64,000 nt of DNA from Trichomonas vaginalis G3 (Eukaryota; Parabasalia; Trichomonadida; Trichomonadidae). The translations under genes and the position numbers were made by a program. Positions within the stretch are counted from its first letter, which is position 1, and each line of letters starts with the position of its first letter. Shown here piece by piece: positions 30,317 through 40,355 of this stretch. The notes under the pieces are model-generated. The model worked only from the letters and a program-made list of their open reading frames with translations, had not been told where the DNA came from and searched no databases. Where the stretch lies: the NCBI RefSeq assembly GCF_026262505.1, contig NC_067205.1, positions 9,858,001 through 9,922,000 of the forward strand, given 5' to 3'.

Positions 30317-31210
30317 TTACTCTGCTTGTTTGAAGTTGTCAAAATACTCTGTTATTTTTTCTTTCAGTAGCGGCAAATCTTCTTTGAAGGTAAGTATTGT
30401 ACAACCTTTAATATCATAGTGTGTTTGAGGTAACGTATCTTGAACTATTTGTTTCACATCATCATTTGGTGTCATTGAAATCGGTAAGTTTTCGCGATAG
30501 AACCAATTTCTGTCAGATTTGTAAATCTTAGCAAGGTCGTAAAAGCTTTTGTTGTTTCTTCTGACTAAATGCAACATAACCATATCTCTGTCTTCTTCAT
30601 TTTCCATCTCTTCAGTATAAATCATATACTTATAGTTCTTTTCCTTTCCTTTTGGTACCGAACGTGGTATTCTTTTCTGAATGTTTTTGTCTTTTGCTTC
30701 AAGCTTGTTCTCTAGCTCTTCACGTTCTTGTCTATGAATTTCGTCAAGAAGTCTGTAAATATACCAAGCATAACGAGGCGAAGCCCACATTGCAACAGCA
30801 TTTACAAGAAGTCTATGTACATACCAGCCTCTCAAACCATTTGGCAAATTTTCACGATTTTCATAGAGTTTTGGCGACTGGGTTTTTTTACCTACTCGCT
30901 GTTCTTCACTGTTTTCATAGAGTTTTGGCGACTGGGGTTTTTTACCTACTCGCTGTTCTTCACTGTTTTCAGAAAAAAGTCTGTCTCGCTGTGCTTCGCT
31001 CAAAAGTTCAATAGTGCTTTGGTTCCTAAACCAGTCTTTAGGAAGCTTAGTATCTGGAGCATAACATGCTGTCAAAATACTTTGCATTTGGTACATATCG
31101 TCTTTGACCGAACGAATGAGACGGAGTTGTTTGTTAAACTGAACCCACTCGTATTCTTCATTTATGGCTTCATGAACGATAGCAGTTGTTGTGTTCTCTG
31201 TTGTTGTCAT
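30317..31210 (-). CDS. KilA-N domain protein with internal repeat
   Basis: Start at MTTTENTTTAIVHEAINEEY (31210). The conserved leader GTATGTAAAGACAG upstream of this and of the next gene decides this start over the ATG at 31228. The KilA-N DNA-binding domain spans about residues 30-160 (IRSVKDDMYQMQSILTACYA; GWYVHRLLVNAVAMWASPRY, ending in a YRLLDEI helix). It is split by a tandem repeat of an 18-residue unit (ENSEEQRVGKK). A coiled coil (EREELENKLEAKDK) and a C-terminal domain with LHLVRRNNKSF, possibly DUF3627-like, follow. KilA-N proteins are typical of large DNA viruses and phages and bind DNA. It appears whole. Confidence 0.75.
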   Translation of the reverse strand: MTTTENTTTAIVHEAINEEYEWVQFNKQLRLIRSVKDDMYQMQSILTACYAPDTKLPKDWFRNQSTIELLSEAQRDRLFSENSEEQRVGKKPQSPKLYENSEEQRVGKKTQSPKLYENRENLPNGLRGWYVHRLLVNAVAMWASPRYAWYIYRLLDEIHRQEREELENKLEAKDKNIQKRIPRSVPKGKEKNYKYMIYTEEMENEEDRDMVMLHLVRRNNKSFYDLAKIYKSDRNWFYRENLPISMTPNDDVKQIVQDTLPQTHYDIKGCTILTFKEDLPLLKEKITEYFDNFKQAE

Positions 31211-31297
31211 ATCTGTCTTTACATACAAAATAAAAAAATATTTTATAAAAAATTAGCGTTATTTCCTGACTTTCACAAAAGACCAAAAATAAACGCT

Positions 31298-31909
31298 TTA
31301 CATGTATTTTTCAGCAACTTCGTCAAATAATTTTATAGCTTTACCTATCTCATCTACTTCAAACGTTTCTTTACCTTTCGTGGGAGCACCATACATTTTC
31401 TCAAAAACTTCAAGCAGTTCTGTTTCAGCAGCTCTCATATCGTTAACAAACACAACCTTGACTCTATTGACTATACTGTCATATCTTTGAGTTATATTAT
31501 ATGTTCTTCCTATCTTATATCTCTTTGTATTGAAGTCCTTCGGTTTCTGAACGATGTAAAGTAAGCCTTCACTGCAACGTTCCGTATCGAATGAACCATA
31601 TGTTATGAAGTTATATCCAACAACTGGGTCTAACCATAACAAAACTATTGGTATAAGACTTTTGTCGATGAGATATGCTCTTGTTCCATGAAATGCTACT
31701 GATATCATAAGCTCAGGATTTCTTGTCAAAATTTTCTGAGTTGAAGCAATTCCAACCCAGTCGTGTGTTTTCTTTCCAGATGGAGATATAATGTCTGACA
31801 AAGAATATTTCTTGTATTTCTTTGAGTATCTTACGTTTAAATCACCTATTCTAACCAATTTGGTGTCATTGTCTATCTTTCTAACTGTTTCAAACTCAGT
31901 GTTTGTCAT
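31298..31909 (-). CDS. T5orf172/GIY-YIG-like protein with N-terminal DNA-binding-like part
   Basis: 203 residues, MTNTEFETVRKIDNDTKLVR. N-terminal KilA-N-like segment (KKYSLSDIISPSGKKTHDWV). The C-terminal half carries GLLYIVQKP and YKIGRTYNITQRYDSI, the two strands and Arg helix of the T5orf172/MUG113 branch of GIY-YIG nucleases, with FVNDMRAAETELLEVFEK after. Such KilA-N/T5orf172 combinations occur in nucleocytoplasmic viruses. It appears whole. Its leader is shared with the preceding KilA-N gene, so the two are probably co-regulated. Confidence 0.65.
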   Translation of the reverse strand: MTNTEFETVRKIDNDTKLVRIGDLNVRYSKKYKKYSLSDIISPSGKKTHDWVGIASTQKILTRNPELMISVAFHGTRAYLIDKSLIPIVLLWLDPVVGYNFITYGSFDTERCSEGLLYIVQKPKDFNTKRYKIGRTYNITQRYDSIVNRVKVVFVNDMRAAETELLEVFEKMYGAPTKGKETFEVDEIGKAIKLFDEVAEKYM

Positions 31910-31983
31910 TTTTCTGTCTTTACATACAAGATAAAAAATATTTTTTTAAAAAAACTAACGTTATTTTTTTTATTTTGTATAAA

Positions 31984-32665
31984 AGATATGATTTCAGGGA
32001 TTTTTTTGACGAAGTGTCAAAGTTCTCTTCGTAAAAAAATAACAGTTATATAATGAAATTTGGTCATTTTTTTACGATTTCAGGGATTTTTTTGACGAAG
32101 TGTCAAAGTTCTCTTCGTAAAAAAATAACAGTTATATAATGAAATTTGGTCATTTTTTCACGATTTCAGGGATTTTTTGACGAAGTGTCAAAGTTCTCTT
32201 CGTAAAAAAATAACAGTTATATAATGAAATTTGGTCATTTTTTCACGATTTCAGGGGTTTTTTTGACGAAGTGTCAAAGTTCTCTTCGTAAAAAAATAAC
32301 AGTTATATAATGAAATTTGGTCATTTTTTTACGATTTTCGTACGGAATCTCGACCCGCGGTTTTCTTCGGGTCGCAAACATATGAGGAAATTCATGAAAT
32401 TTGGTCATTTTTTTACGATTTCAGGGATTTTTTGACGAAGTGTCAAAGTTCTCTTCGTAAAAAAAATACAGTTATATCATGAAATTTGGTCATTTTTTCA
32501 CGATTTCAGGGATTTTTTTGACGAAGTGTCAAAATTCTCTTCGTAAAAAAATAACAGTTATATAATGAAATTTGGTCATTTTTTTACGATTTTCGTACGG
32601 AATCTCTACCCTCGGTTTTCCTCGGGTAGCAAACATATGAGGAAATTCATGAAATTTGGTCATTT
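31984..32665. repeat. 86-bp tandem repeat array, about seven units, with two GC hairpins
   Basis: The unit includes GATTTCAGGGATTTTTTTG, ACGAAGTGTCAAAGTTCTC, TTCGTAAAAAAATAACAG and AATGAAATTTGGTCATTTT. GAAATTTGGT recurs 86 bp apart (32055, 32141). Two units are replaced in part by GC-rich hairpins at 32351-32374 and 32606-32629. It is the same family as 786-1063. There is no gene. Confidence 0.9.
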
Positions 32666-33226
32666 TTTTCAGCAAAAATATATTTTAGGGTAGATGGTTT
32701 TTAGGTGTCACCAGGTCACTCGGTCACTCGGTCAACTAACATCCTTTTGAAAATGGTGACAACATGACATTTTGACAACAACACAGGAAATGAACTTCAT
32801 CGTATATGTTTTGTCATGATTTCATCGTAATGAGCGTAAATCAGACAAAAATATATTTTATGTTAGCATGTTAGATCTAACACGTTTTCTAACCACTTTT
32901 CTAACCTCTTTTCTCACCTCTTGAATTTTGTATAAAAGATATGATTTCAGGGATTTTTTTTACGAAGTGTCAAAGTTCTCTTCGTCACTCATAACAGTTA
33001 TATAATGAAATTTGGTCATTTTTTTCAGCAAAAATATATTTTATGTTAGCATGTTAGATCTAACACGTTTTCTCACCTCTTTTCTACCCCATATGTCCTT
33101 ACTGAAAAAGTATGTGTTCCATATGCCATTTTACTCAGAATTTTATACAGAATTCAGCAAAAATATATTTTATGTTAGCATGTTAGATCTAACACGTTTT
33201 CTAACCACTTTTTCTAACATAACTAT
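32666..33226. repeat. interspersed short repeats, non-coding
   Basis: Mix of the 86-bp family (another unit at about 32935-33020) and a second word family, AAAATATATTTTATGTTAGC followed by ATGTTAGATCTAACACG with an internal GTTAGATCTAAC palindrome (several copies). There is no convincing gene. Confidence 0.75.
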
Positions 33227-34135
33227 TTACAAGCGTTTTACATGGTATATGTTGCGATGGTTCATGACTTTAAACAGTTTTGTAGCTTCTATTTCTTCAC
33301 GAAGGATATCAAAAGTTTTCACAATATTGAATGTATCTTTATATTTCTTCTTGACATCTGAAAGAAGGAAATCGTCAGCAGTTGGATAGTTTTTGTTCAG
33401 AAATGTCAACATGTCCATTTTATCTTCTGCTGGTTTCTCTGCTTCTTTCTTTAAGTCAGCATAGTCGTTTCGCATACGTTCTATCTCTTTGACGGAGTAG
33501 TTATATTTCCTCATTGCTGCTTTACATTTTGAACATTGTGGGTTCATTTTAGCATTGTACATTGAAATTTGACCTGCTAGAACAACTAAGGCGTCAATGG
33601 TTTTCTTTAACTCAAAAGTTGCTGGTTTTATTTGTTCGTTCCATACTTTACCTCTTCTATCTTTATCTCTTATCTGCCATACACATTTTGCAACTAACGA
33701 AACAAAGTTGTCGTAGGTCTTAAATTCTTCAGATTTATATATGTCAATGAAATATACCATATCGCAGTCTTTGTCCATGACTTTGTGGTTGCAATGAAAT
33801 CCAAGAAACTCATAGTTAACCTTACGTATGAACTTCTTTATTTCTACCGAGTCAGTTGCTTTGACTTCTATTTCTTCAAATTCTGGAATAGTGAGCTTTT
33901 GTTGTTGTATTTCAGGAAGTTTAGGTAGATGGTCAATAATATCCTGCATTTCATAAAGATATTGTTCATTTGTTTCATCTTTTGCAGTGCAATCTAAATC
34001 TCCTTGGAGAAGTTCTTGCTTTATCTTCTGGATTTCTGTTTCGAAAGTATATGAAGAAGGAATGAAGCTTTTCATTTCTACTAACATAGATGTTGGGTTC
34101 ATGACTAAAGAGTTTGGTGAAGTTGTTGCTAACAT
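33227..34135 (-). CDS. 302-residue unknown Polinton protein
   Basis: MLATTSPNSLVMNPTSMLVE. Layout: low-complexity N terminus, acidic linker (PEFEEIEVKATDSVEIKKF), central alpha/beta part (NHKVMDKDCDMVYFIDIYKS), a CSKC pair in QCSKCKAAMRKYNYS, a coiled coil (VKEIERMRNDYADLKKEAEK) and a C-terminal part that could be a winged helix (ADDFLLSDVKKKYKDTFNIV). A regulatory or replication role is possible. It appears whole; no family is recognised. Confidence 0.6.
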   Translation of the reverse strand: MLATTSPNSLVMNPTSMLVEMKSFIPSSYTFETEIQKIKQELLQGDLDCTAKDETNEQYLYEMQDIIDHLPKLPEIQQQKLTIPEFEEIEVKATDSVEIKKFIRKVNYEFLGFHCNHKVMDKDCDMVYFIDIYKSEEFKTYDNFVSLVAKCVWQIRDKDRRGKVWNEQIKPATFELKKTIDALVVLAGQISMYNAKMNPQCSKCKAAMRKYNYSVKEIERMRNDYADLKKEAEKPAEDKMDMLTFLNKNYPTADDFLLSDVKKKYKDTFNIVKTFDILREEIEATKLFKVMNHRNIYHVKRL

Positions 34136-34139
34136 GTTC

Positions 34140-35017
34140 TTACAATAAAAATAAAAAATATTTTTTTAAAAAAACTAACTTTATTTTTTATGTTTTTTGT
34201 GAAAGTGTCAAAACTCATGAATTTCGAGAGTTTTCTACGATGGTAGAAATGAGGTTAGAAATGAGGTTAGAAAACGTGTTAGATCTAACATGCTAACATA
34301 AAATATATTTTTATTTTTTCTATCTTAAGGAAAACACACAAAACTCATGAATTTCGAGAGTTTTCTACGATGGTAGAAATGAGGTTAGAAATGAGGTTAG
34401 ATCTAACATGCTAACATAAAATATATTTTTATTTTTTCTATCTTAAGGAAACACACAAAACTCATGAATTTCGAGAGTTTTCTACGATGGTAGAAATGAG
34501 GTTAGAAATGAGGTTAGAAAACGTGTTAGATCTAACATGCTAACATAAAATATATTTTTGGTTCATTTACACTCGTTACGATGAAGAAGTCTTGACATTT
34601 TCCCGACTGTTGTCAAAATGTCATGTTGTCTCATTTTTTAAAGGATGTTAAATGACCGAGTGACCGAGTGACCCCTTCAGTAAACATCTCATTTTAACTC
34701 ACTTTTTTTCTATCTTAAGGAAATTCATGAAAATTCAACGGGTGAAAAAACAGGTGAAAAAACAGGTTAGATCTCACCTCTTCACCTAAAATATATTTTT
34801 GCTGAAAAATGACCAAATTTCATGAGTTTTGGTTGAAAGAATACGGTGGAGCCAAAAGTGGCTCGACCTCAAAACAAGCATTTTGTGAAGAATATAGCAA
34901 CCGCCGGAATTCCGGCGGTTGGTTTTTATACAAAATTCAACGGGTGAAAAAAGAGGTGAGAAAAGAGGTGAGAAAAGAGGTGAGAAAAGAGGTGAGATCT
35001 AACATGCTAACATAAAC
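34140..35017. repeat. about 125-bp repeats and GTGAG-rich repeats, non-coding
   Basis: Three copies of a unit of about 120-130 bases (34200-34560) with CTCATGAATTTCGAGAGTTT, CTACGATGGTAGAAATGAGG and TTAGATCTAACATGCTAAC. From 34730, GGTGAAAAAACAGG and AGAGGTGAGAAA repeats follow. A short insert at about 34809-34930 differs in composition and carries a perfect palindrome. The frame across it (MTKFHEFWLKEYGGAKSGST) is too short to call a gene. Confidence 0.8.
34898..34921. repeat. perfect 24-bp GC-rich palindrome followed by a T-run
   Basis: CAACCGCCGGAA and its exact complement TTCCGGCGGTTG are joined with no spacer, followed by GTTTTTAT. In bacteria this layout would be an intrinsic terminator; in a trichomonad it may be a structured RNA, a protein site or a trace of transfer. 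It stands out in a roughly 70 percent A/T region. Confidence 0.85.
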
Positions 35018-35874
35018 TCACTTTTTCAGCACTTTTCCGTAGTTGTATATGAAAGACAATTCGAGATAAAAGTCATAGTACAATGGTATTATATGTTGCA
35101 CACCATTTGTTGTGAACCAAACTTGAAAGTCAGAGAAACTGTTACTAGGTGGTTCGTAGAATTTAGAAGCAAAGTCATAAAAGTCCTTACCGATACATAG
35201 AAAACTATTGTTGCTTGAACTGAAACTTGCATGGCACATAACATTTTGAGGGTCAAACACGTTTCTATAAACTGTCAAATCTGCTGGTGGAAGTATAAAT
35301 TTAAATGGACCATCGGTGGTAATGGTTCGTTCTGGTTTAGTAACCGAAGAAATTGTGCCCAAGAACGTTTGTCTACTTTCCAAAATAAAAACTCTGTATC
35401 TCTTGGAGGGTTAATTTCGATCTTTTGAAATGAAACGGTGGAGTTCATCTTGTCATATTCTAGTTTCAGATAGTATGTTCCATTTAGTAAAGAGTCGTAT
35501 TTTTCTTGAAATTCCCAATAGTATTTGTTCATTTGAGTTTGAAAGTCATTTAGAGTTTTCTCAAGACTTTCGTCTGAACGAACTGTAAAGATTCTCATTT
35601 CGTCAAATTTGTCTATTAGACCATCAGAACCTTTATACTGCCCATGAAAATATACTGCGAACATAAACGCGTTAGTTCTATTTGAAAACAAAACTCTTCT
35701 AAATCCTATTGCCTTTGCATCTGAAGGACTTTGAAGCCAACGAACTGGATAGTCAAACCTGTATGCTCGGGATGAAATTTCTTCATCTGAAATAGTCCTA
35801 CCAGCATTTGTATAGATATAGTCTAACGGTTTTGTATCTGCTACTTTTGTTCTTTGTTTTTCAACCTGAAGCAT
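35018..35874 (-). pseudogene. diverged paralogue of the mosaic 282-residue protein, altered
   Basis: Shares the family frame: N-terminal RFDYPVRWLQSPSDAKAIGF and C-terminal SSNNSFLCIGKDFYDF, SFSDFQVWFTTNG and YLELSFIYNYG. The middle is different again (NDFQTQMNKYYWEFQEKYDS). So Polinton III holds two members of this family, this one beside PolB and one beside the fibre gene. The copy has few breaks. Confidence 0.65.
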
Positions 35875-36021
35875 TTAATATATGTAAAAATATATTGTTT
35901 TAAAATGGTATGCCATTTCATATTTCTCATCTAACAAACAAGTTTCCCAACGGTCTTCTCCAACAAACTCAGCGTACAGTTCAAATAAAATTTAAAAATG
36001 TCACTTTTTTGAAAAACGTTT

Positions 36022-38173
36022 TTATTTCATGCAATGTTTTATTTCTGTGCCGTCTTCAAGTATGCCCCAGTACTTACGCTTGGAGAGGGCATGAACTTCG
36101 GTGAAAATTTTGTCCAATTTGAATTGACCCATCTTCTCACCGACCATGCCCATTTCAATGAGTTTGTTGTATCCTTCTTCGTTCGTCATGAGTGCGTCAA
36201 TGTTCTCATAGTAAACCTTGACTTTGGATTTTACTTCGGAGAAGAATTTGTTGTAGTTGTCAAGGACTGCCTTTGCGAACTGAGGGTAAGACCAATGTTC
36301 GACAATAGGTTTTAATGTGGTTACTAAGCCACTTTGACCTTGAGTGAATTCGTACTTCAAAACAAAAGGAGAAAACCTTTCAACAAAGTTGTCGACCTTC
36401 TCATAATGTTTACTCTTCATCTCTTGAGGTTTCTTAATGGAATATCCCCATGTCGAATTCATAAGCAATTTGAGTGTCATTGCAAGTTTGGGGTTTGAAG
36501 CTTTCCTAATATCATACAGTTGTTGTATGACTTTTCCAACTGTATAGTTCCTTCCCGGGAACTCACCATCTTCGTTTGGAATTCCAGTCGGAATATATTG
36601 GACAAACCTCATGTATGCAGCGTTAAGGTCGACATAGTATATCTTTTCGTTTGAGTCGAACTTGTCGCAACCAATTGGTCCAGTTTGTGGAAATTCAAGT
36701 GAGTCTCTTATCTTCTGAGAAACTTCTCCTGTTATCTCATAAACATCGTCGAAGCAACCTGTTTCATATAAAACCTTCTGACCTAACTCAGATGCTCTCC
36801 AATACAATTTGACGTCAATTGGATGTCTCAATGGAAGTTTGTTTATAGCATCTTGAAGTTCTTGCAACCTCATTGGAAGTTCTTCTGGTTCAGGTTGGTA
36901 TCCGAACAACCAACTCCTTGTGGAACTGTGTACTTCTTTTGTACTAGAACTTTGTCTGGAACAACTTTTGGTCTTGCTAACAATGAAAAGTTTGTTTCGT
37001 CTTTTGGTACAAAAGTTTCTGTCAGCTTGTCATCTGGAATTGGTTCCAACAAACCTTTCTCGAAAAGAATGTTTACAGCTCTGACAATGTTGCACTTGCC
37101 TTTTCCGAACAATGGGTTTGTAAGACTTTCGTTCAACATGAAGTGGTTGTGGACAATTACAATCTTCAACCATGGTAAGTCTTTGTCAACAACATAGTCG
37201 TCATGTGAAGAACCTTTAGCTGTAGGTATGTTGACTCGGATATTGACATTTGCCAACGGTGCAATTTTTGCCAATTGACCTCTGAGAATGTACCTTGTCT
37301 TCACACATGACTCAAGATACTTCATTTTCTCATCTGTAACAAGACCAGAGTTCCTGAGACATGTAAGAATGCAAGGTTCATTGACAATTGTTTCAATTGA
37401 ATTGTAAATTCCATACCTTGTCAAGTCAATGTCAGACTTATTTCTGAAGGGGAAGTATCCAGCATGTTGTCTGACTGCTTGAGGGTTAGGTTGGTACCAT
37501 TCGAACTTGACACTTGCAATTCCTTCAATTGCATTCAAAATGTCTGAGTCGGAGTCAACCATTTGTTCTCTCTTTGTAGTCTTGAAAGCGTCAAGAAGCA
37601 TTGCAGCTGTTGTGACATTGCCATATGCATAGTAAATGTGACCATCCAAATCTGTTATGGTCAATCTGAGATTGTGTCCTTTCTTATTTCCGTCTTGTAT
37701 GGCAGCAAGTACACCCATGAAGCCTTCTTTGTTCTTTCCTTCGTCAAAGTTTACTGTAAAGGTTCGACCAGAAGTAATTTGACTTCTAACTTCACGGTAC
37801 TTCTCATATGCATATCTTGTTCTTTCATGGGAGCATGTGCGTCTTCACCTTTTCCTTTTTTCCTTCTCAAAGGATGCAATTGTTCGTCATGTTTCCAGTA
37901 GAATCTGGCAAAGCCGTCGTGTCCTTCAACTTGAGGTTCACTAACATCGAAAGGCATGTCCATAAGACGTTCTTCTTCTAACCTCTCTAGTCTGTTTGGA
38001 TAATTGGCACGTGCTGTTTCCAAATCCATTTCGTAGCGAAGACCAGACAATTTGTCATAGACTTTTATGGGTCTTCCCTTCCTATATTTAAACTTCTTCG
38101 AAACTCTCCAACCATATCTTTGTAACTCTGCTTTTATTCTAGCAGATTTTCTATCCATTCTATATGGGGGCAT
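36022..38173 (-). pseudogene. protein-primed family B DNA polymerase (Polinton III), broken copy
   Basis: Polymerase motifs are visible: motif A region YYVDLNAAYMRFVQYIP, motif B LKLLMNSTWGYSIKK (the KxxxNSxYG type), motif C region YYENIDALMT (YxDTD type), and the Lys strand MVGEKMGQFKLDK after it. The basic N-terminal part opens MPPYRMDRKSARIKAELQRY. The protein-primed branch fits Polintons, which replicate from terminal-protein-bound ends. The gene has a few breaks. A second copy is at 57915-60060. Confidence 0.82.
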
Positions 38174-38256
38174 TTTTATAAAAATAAAAAAATATTTTTT
38201 TCTTTACTTTACATAACCGCCTGCTGCCATAAGTCTTTGACGCCAACCCATACCAG

Positions 38257-38787
38257 CTAATGAAGGTTGACTTGGTTTAGTTTGGAAACTAAACTTTGTT
38301 TTGGTTTATCTTCAGTTTTTGGTTTTTCTTCTTCTATCGGTTTTTCGTCACTTTTCGGTTCCTCTGACTTTACTTCACTTGCAGGAACAGTTGTGTCGTC
38401 AACATCTTCATAAATATCATATGCCATTTGTTTTTGTTTTCCTTTCAACTTTTTGTGTTTGTTGTAAAGTTTAGAATATTTCGACTCTAAGTCAATGAGA
38501 TGTTCTATAATGAACTGTTGGTCAGTGAAGTAAACTTTTCCATCTGTTGTCTCGAAAGCTCCTTCAGACTTCAATATTTTATTTGTGAGAGTCTGTTTCT
38601 TTTTTGAGATACTTGCCGTTCCATTTTTATGAAAAGTGACTTTATAGTTAGAGTTTGTATTTCCAGACCTGGCACTTTCTATTATTGAATTTTTCTCTTC
38701 ATCTGTAAGTTCTTTGACGGGTTTTGACAATGGTTCTGAACTTTTTGTTTGTGGTGTCAAATCTACCGTTTCAACTTCTTCGGTCAT
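38257..38787 (-). CDS. 176-residue charged unknown protein (Polinton III)
   Basis: MTEEVETVDLTPQTKSSEPL; a central ordered part (YKVTFHKNGTASISKKKQTL, KVYFTDQQFIIEHLIDLESK), then a disordered acidic and Lys-rich end (EEPKSDEKPIEEEKPKTEDK). The leader TTTTTTACTGAGATGAA before the ATG is shared with its neighbour at 38957. The same length is kept at 57302-57832. A disordered virion or assembly protein is possible. Confidence 0.6.
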   Translation of the reverse strand: MTEEVETVDLTPQTKSSEPLSKPVKELTDEEKNSIIESARSGNTNSNYKVTFHKNGTASISKKKQTLTNKILKSEGAFETTDGKVYFTDQQFIIEHLIDLESKYSKLYNKHKKLKGKQKQMAYDIYEDVDDTTVPASEVKSEEPKSDEKPIEEEKPKTEDKPKQSLVSKLNQVNLH

Positions 38788-38843
38788 TTCATCTCAGTAA
38801 AAAATTTTAGTTTGGTTTGTTTTCAACTGGTTGTTGAGGTTTT

Positions 38844-38957
38844 TTAAGTCGGTCTAAAACTTCCGTGTATAGGAAGAACTTGACAAACACGTTGTGTAAC
38901 TGCTGGAAGCCGACAAATCCATCTTGAACCCATTTGTCTCAATGCTGTATTGTTCAT
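38844..38957 (-). CDS. 37-residue basic microprotein candidate
   Basis: MNNTALRQMGSRWICRLPAV then TQRVCQVLPIHGSFRPT. The leader TTTTTTACTGAGATGAA is identical to that of the next gene, which is the main support for it being expressed. It is Arg-rich with two Cys, like small core peptides of adenoviruses. The related region in Polinton IV (57129 on) differs downstream, so coding is uncertain. Confidence 0.35.
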   Translation of the reverse strand: MNNTALRQMGSRWICRLPAVTQRVCQVLPIHGSFRPT

Positions 38958-38976
38958 TTCATCTCAGTAAAAAATT

Positions 38977-39378
38977 TTACATTCCCCAAGTTTGAGGTGG
39001 TTGAGGTTGGTTATTGTTTACCCACTGTTGTGCATGGTTATATCCTCTGTTAAAGAATCTTTCACCTTGGTCCATATAGTGTCCTGCTTGGTTATAGTAG
39101 TCATTTGCTTTGTTATAATAGTTTCCTGCTTGTCTTCCTACATTGTCCATCCATCCTTGAACTTTTCCTCTTGTTTCAGGATTTGGAATAAGATTTGTTG
39201 CATCTCGTGCTACATCCCAACCTTTCTGTACAGTTTGTATAATAGGTTGTGCTTTCTCTTTAAGTATACCTAATGTACTCAAAATCTTCCTTCCAACTCC
39301 AAATACACCTCTGGCTATTGTTCCCACTGCGGGCAAAAATCTGGATGCAACTCCTGCTAATGCGCCAAATAAACCCAT
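38977..39378 (-). CDS. 133-residue amphipathic virion-type protein
   Basis: MGLFGALAGVASRFLPAVGT, then ARGVFGVGRKILSTLGIL: a Gly/Ala-rich amphipathic N terminus. A helical middle and a Tyr/Asn/Gln-rich C terminus with repeated YYNKANDYYNQAGHYMDQG follow. The N terminus resembles membrane-active capsid peptides such as adenovirus protein VI. It is divergent from the integrase across 17 bp. Near-identical to 56707-57108. It appears whole. Confidence 0.65.
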   Translation of the reverse strand: MGLFGALAGVASRFLPAVGTIARGVFGVGRKILSTLGILKEKAQPIIQTVQKGWDVARDATNLIPNPETRGKVQGWMDNVGRQAGNYYNKANDYYNQAGHYMDQGERFFNRGYNHAQQWVNNNQPQPPQTWGM

Positions 39379-39395
39379 TTCTTATGGGTTAAAAA
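39379..39395. promoter_or_regulatory. 17-bp bidirectional start region (amphipathic protein / integrase)
   Basis: TTCTTATGGGTTAAAAA separates the ATG at 39378 (minus) from that at 39396 (plus). The Polinton IV equivalent at 56691-56706 is 16 bp. Two virion and integration genes thus share one tiny start region. Confidence 0.6.
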
Positions 39396-40355
39396 ATGAC
39401 GAATTCAAACAAGGACCCCTATGTTTCTAAAGCGACAAAGAAAGCACTCATGATAAAAATCTTTAGTTCAACACCAAATGCTTGGTTTATGGATATCTTG
39501 GAAAACATTCCGAGAGTTAGAACAGATGGACCACCATACTGGCTAATATTTGTCGGTCAAAACACAAGATACTGTGAAGCCATACCATTATGGTCCAAAA
39601 ATATTTTAGATGTGAAAACTGCTTTGACAATATTCGTTGACAAATACCATCCAACAAAACTGACATCTGACTGTGAAAGTTCTTTCAAATCAGATGATGT
39701 AAAAAACTATCTGCGTTCAAAAAATGTAAACCAATATTTCATTGTCGACCAAAACCATTCTGCTCTTGGTGTCATTGACGGTTGTATAAAAATGTTAAGA
39801 GACTTAAACCAACCACAAGGTGGTGAAGCAAATGAAATGTCATATGACGACAAGTATAGACACTTCTCCATGGCAAAGATGAGACAAGTTTTAAATATTT
39901 ACAATAGCCGTAAACAAAAAGGTTTGGGAAACCACTCCCCCGAAGAAATGAAAAACAACCCCGACTTAGAGAAAGACTATATATTTAATAATTTAGTCAA
40001 AAGAGACAAACAAGAAAGAATGCCGGGCTTCAAACTTCAGAAAGGTGACAAAGTAAAAATAGAAATACCTAAACGCGACCCATATGAAAATACTATTGAC
40101 TATGACAACAATGGGAACCCGACAGGTACTCACGTTCGTGTTCGTAAAAATAGAAGAAAGTATACAAGAGAATATTATGAAGTTTTAGGCAAACATGGCA
40201 AAATGTACACACTGCAAGCAGAAGATAAAACTACTATTGTCAGACCTCGTTTCAAACTTGTCAAAGTTCAAGGTGGTATACTTTCAAAGACAGTTCCTAA
40301 CAAATATAAGACAACTCCTGACGAATATGCTAAAGAAGTTGAAAATGACGACTAA
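39396..40355 (+). CDS. retroviral-type (rve) integrase of Polinton III
   Basis: 319 residues. The core has WFMDILENI and LTSDCESSFKSDD, carrying the two Asp of the RNase-H-like fold, then VNQYFIVDQNHSALGVID and a helix. The C-terminal part (PGFKLQKGDKVKIEI; YEVLGKHGKMYTLQAEDKTT; VRPRFKLVKV) is an SH3/chromo-like DNA-binding module. Integrases of this type insert Polinton DNA into the host. Its stop overlaps the stop of the convergent fibre gene by 4 bases. Confidence 0.85.
   Translation: MTNSNKDPYVSKATKKALMIKIFSSTPNAWFMDILENIPRVRTDGPPYWLIFVGQNTRYCEAIPLWSKNILDVKTALTIFVDKYHPTKLTSDCESSFKSDDVKNYLRSKNVNQYFIVDQNHSALGVIDGCIKMLRDLNQPQGGEANEMSYDDKYRHFSMAKMRQVLNIYNSRKQKGLGNHSPEEMKNNPDLEKDYIFNNLVKRDKQERMPGFKLQKGDKVKIEIPKRDPYENTIDYDNNGNPTGTHVRVRKNRRKYTREYYEVLGKHGKMYTLQAEDKTTIVRPRFKLVKVQGGILSKTVPNKYKTTPDEYAKEVENDD

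Noticed and set aside
34809-34932. Bacterial gene end with an intrinsic terminator
   Set aside because: The frame is about 40 codons with no recognisable product; only the palindrome itself is reported.
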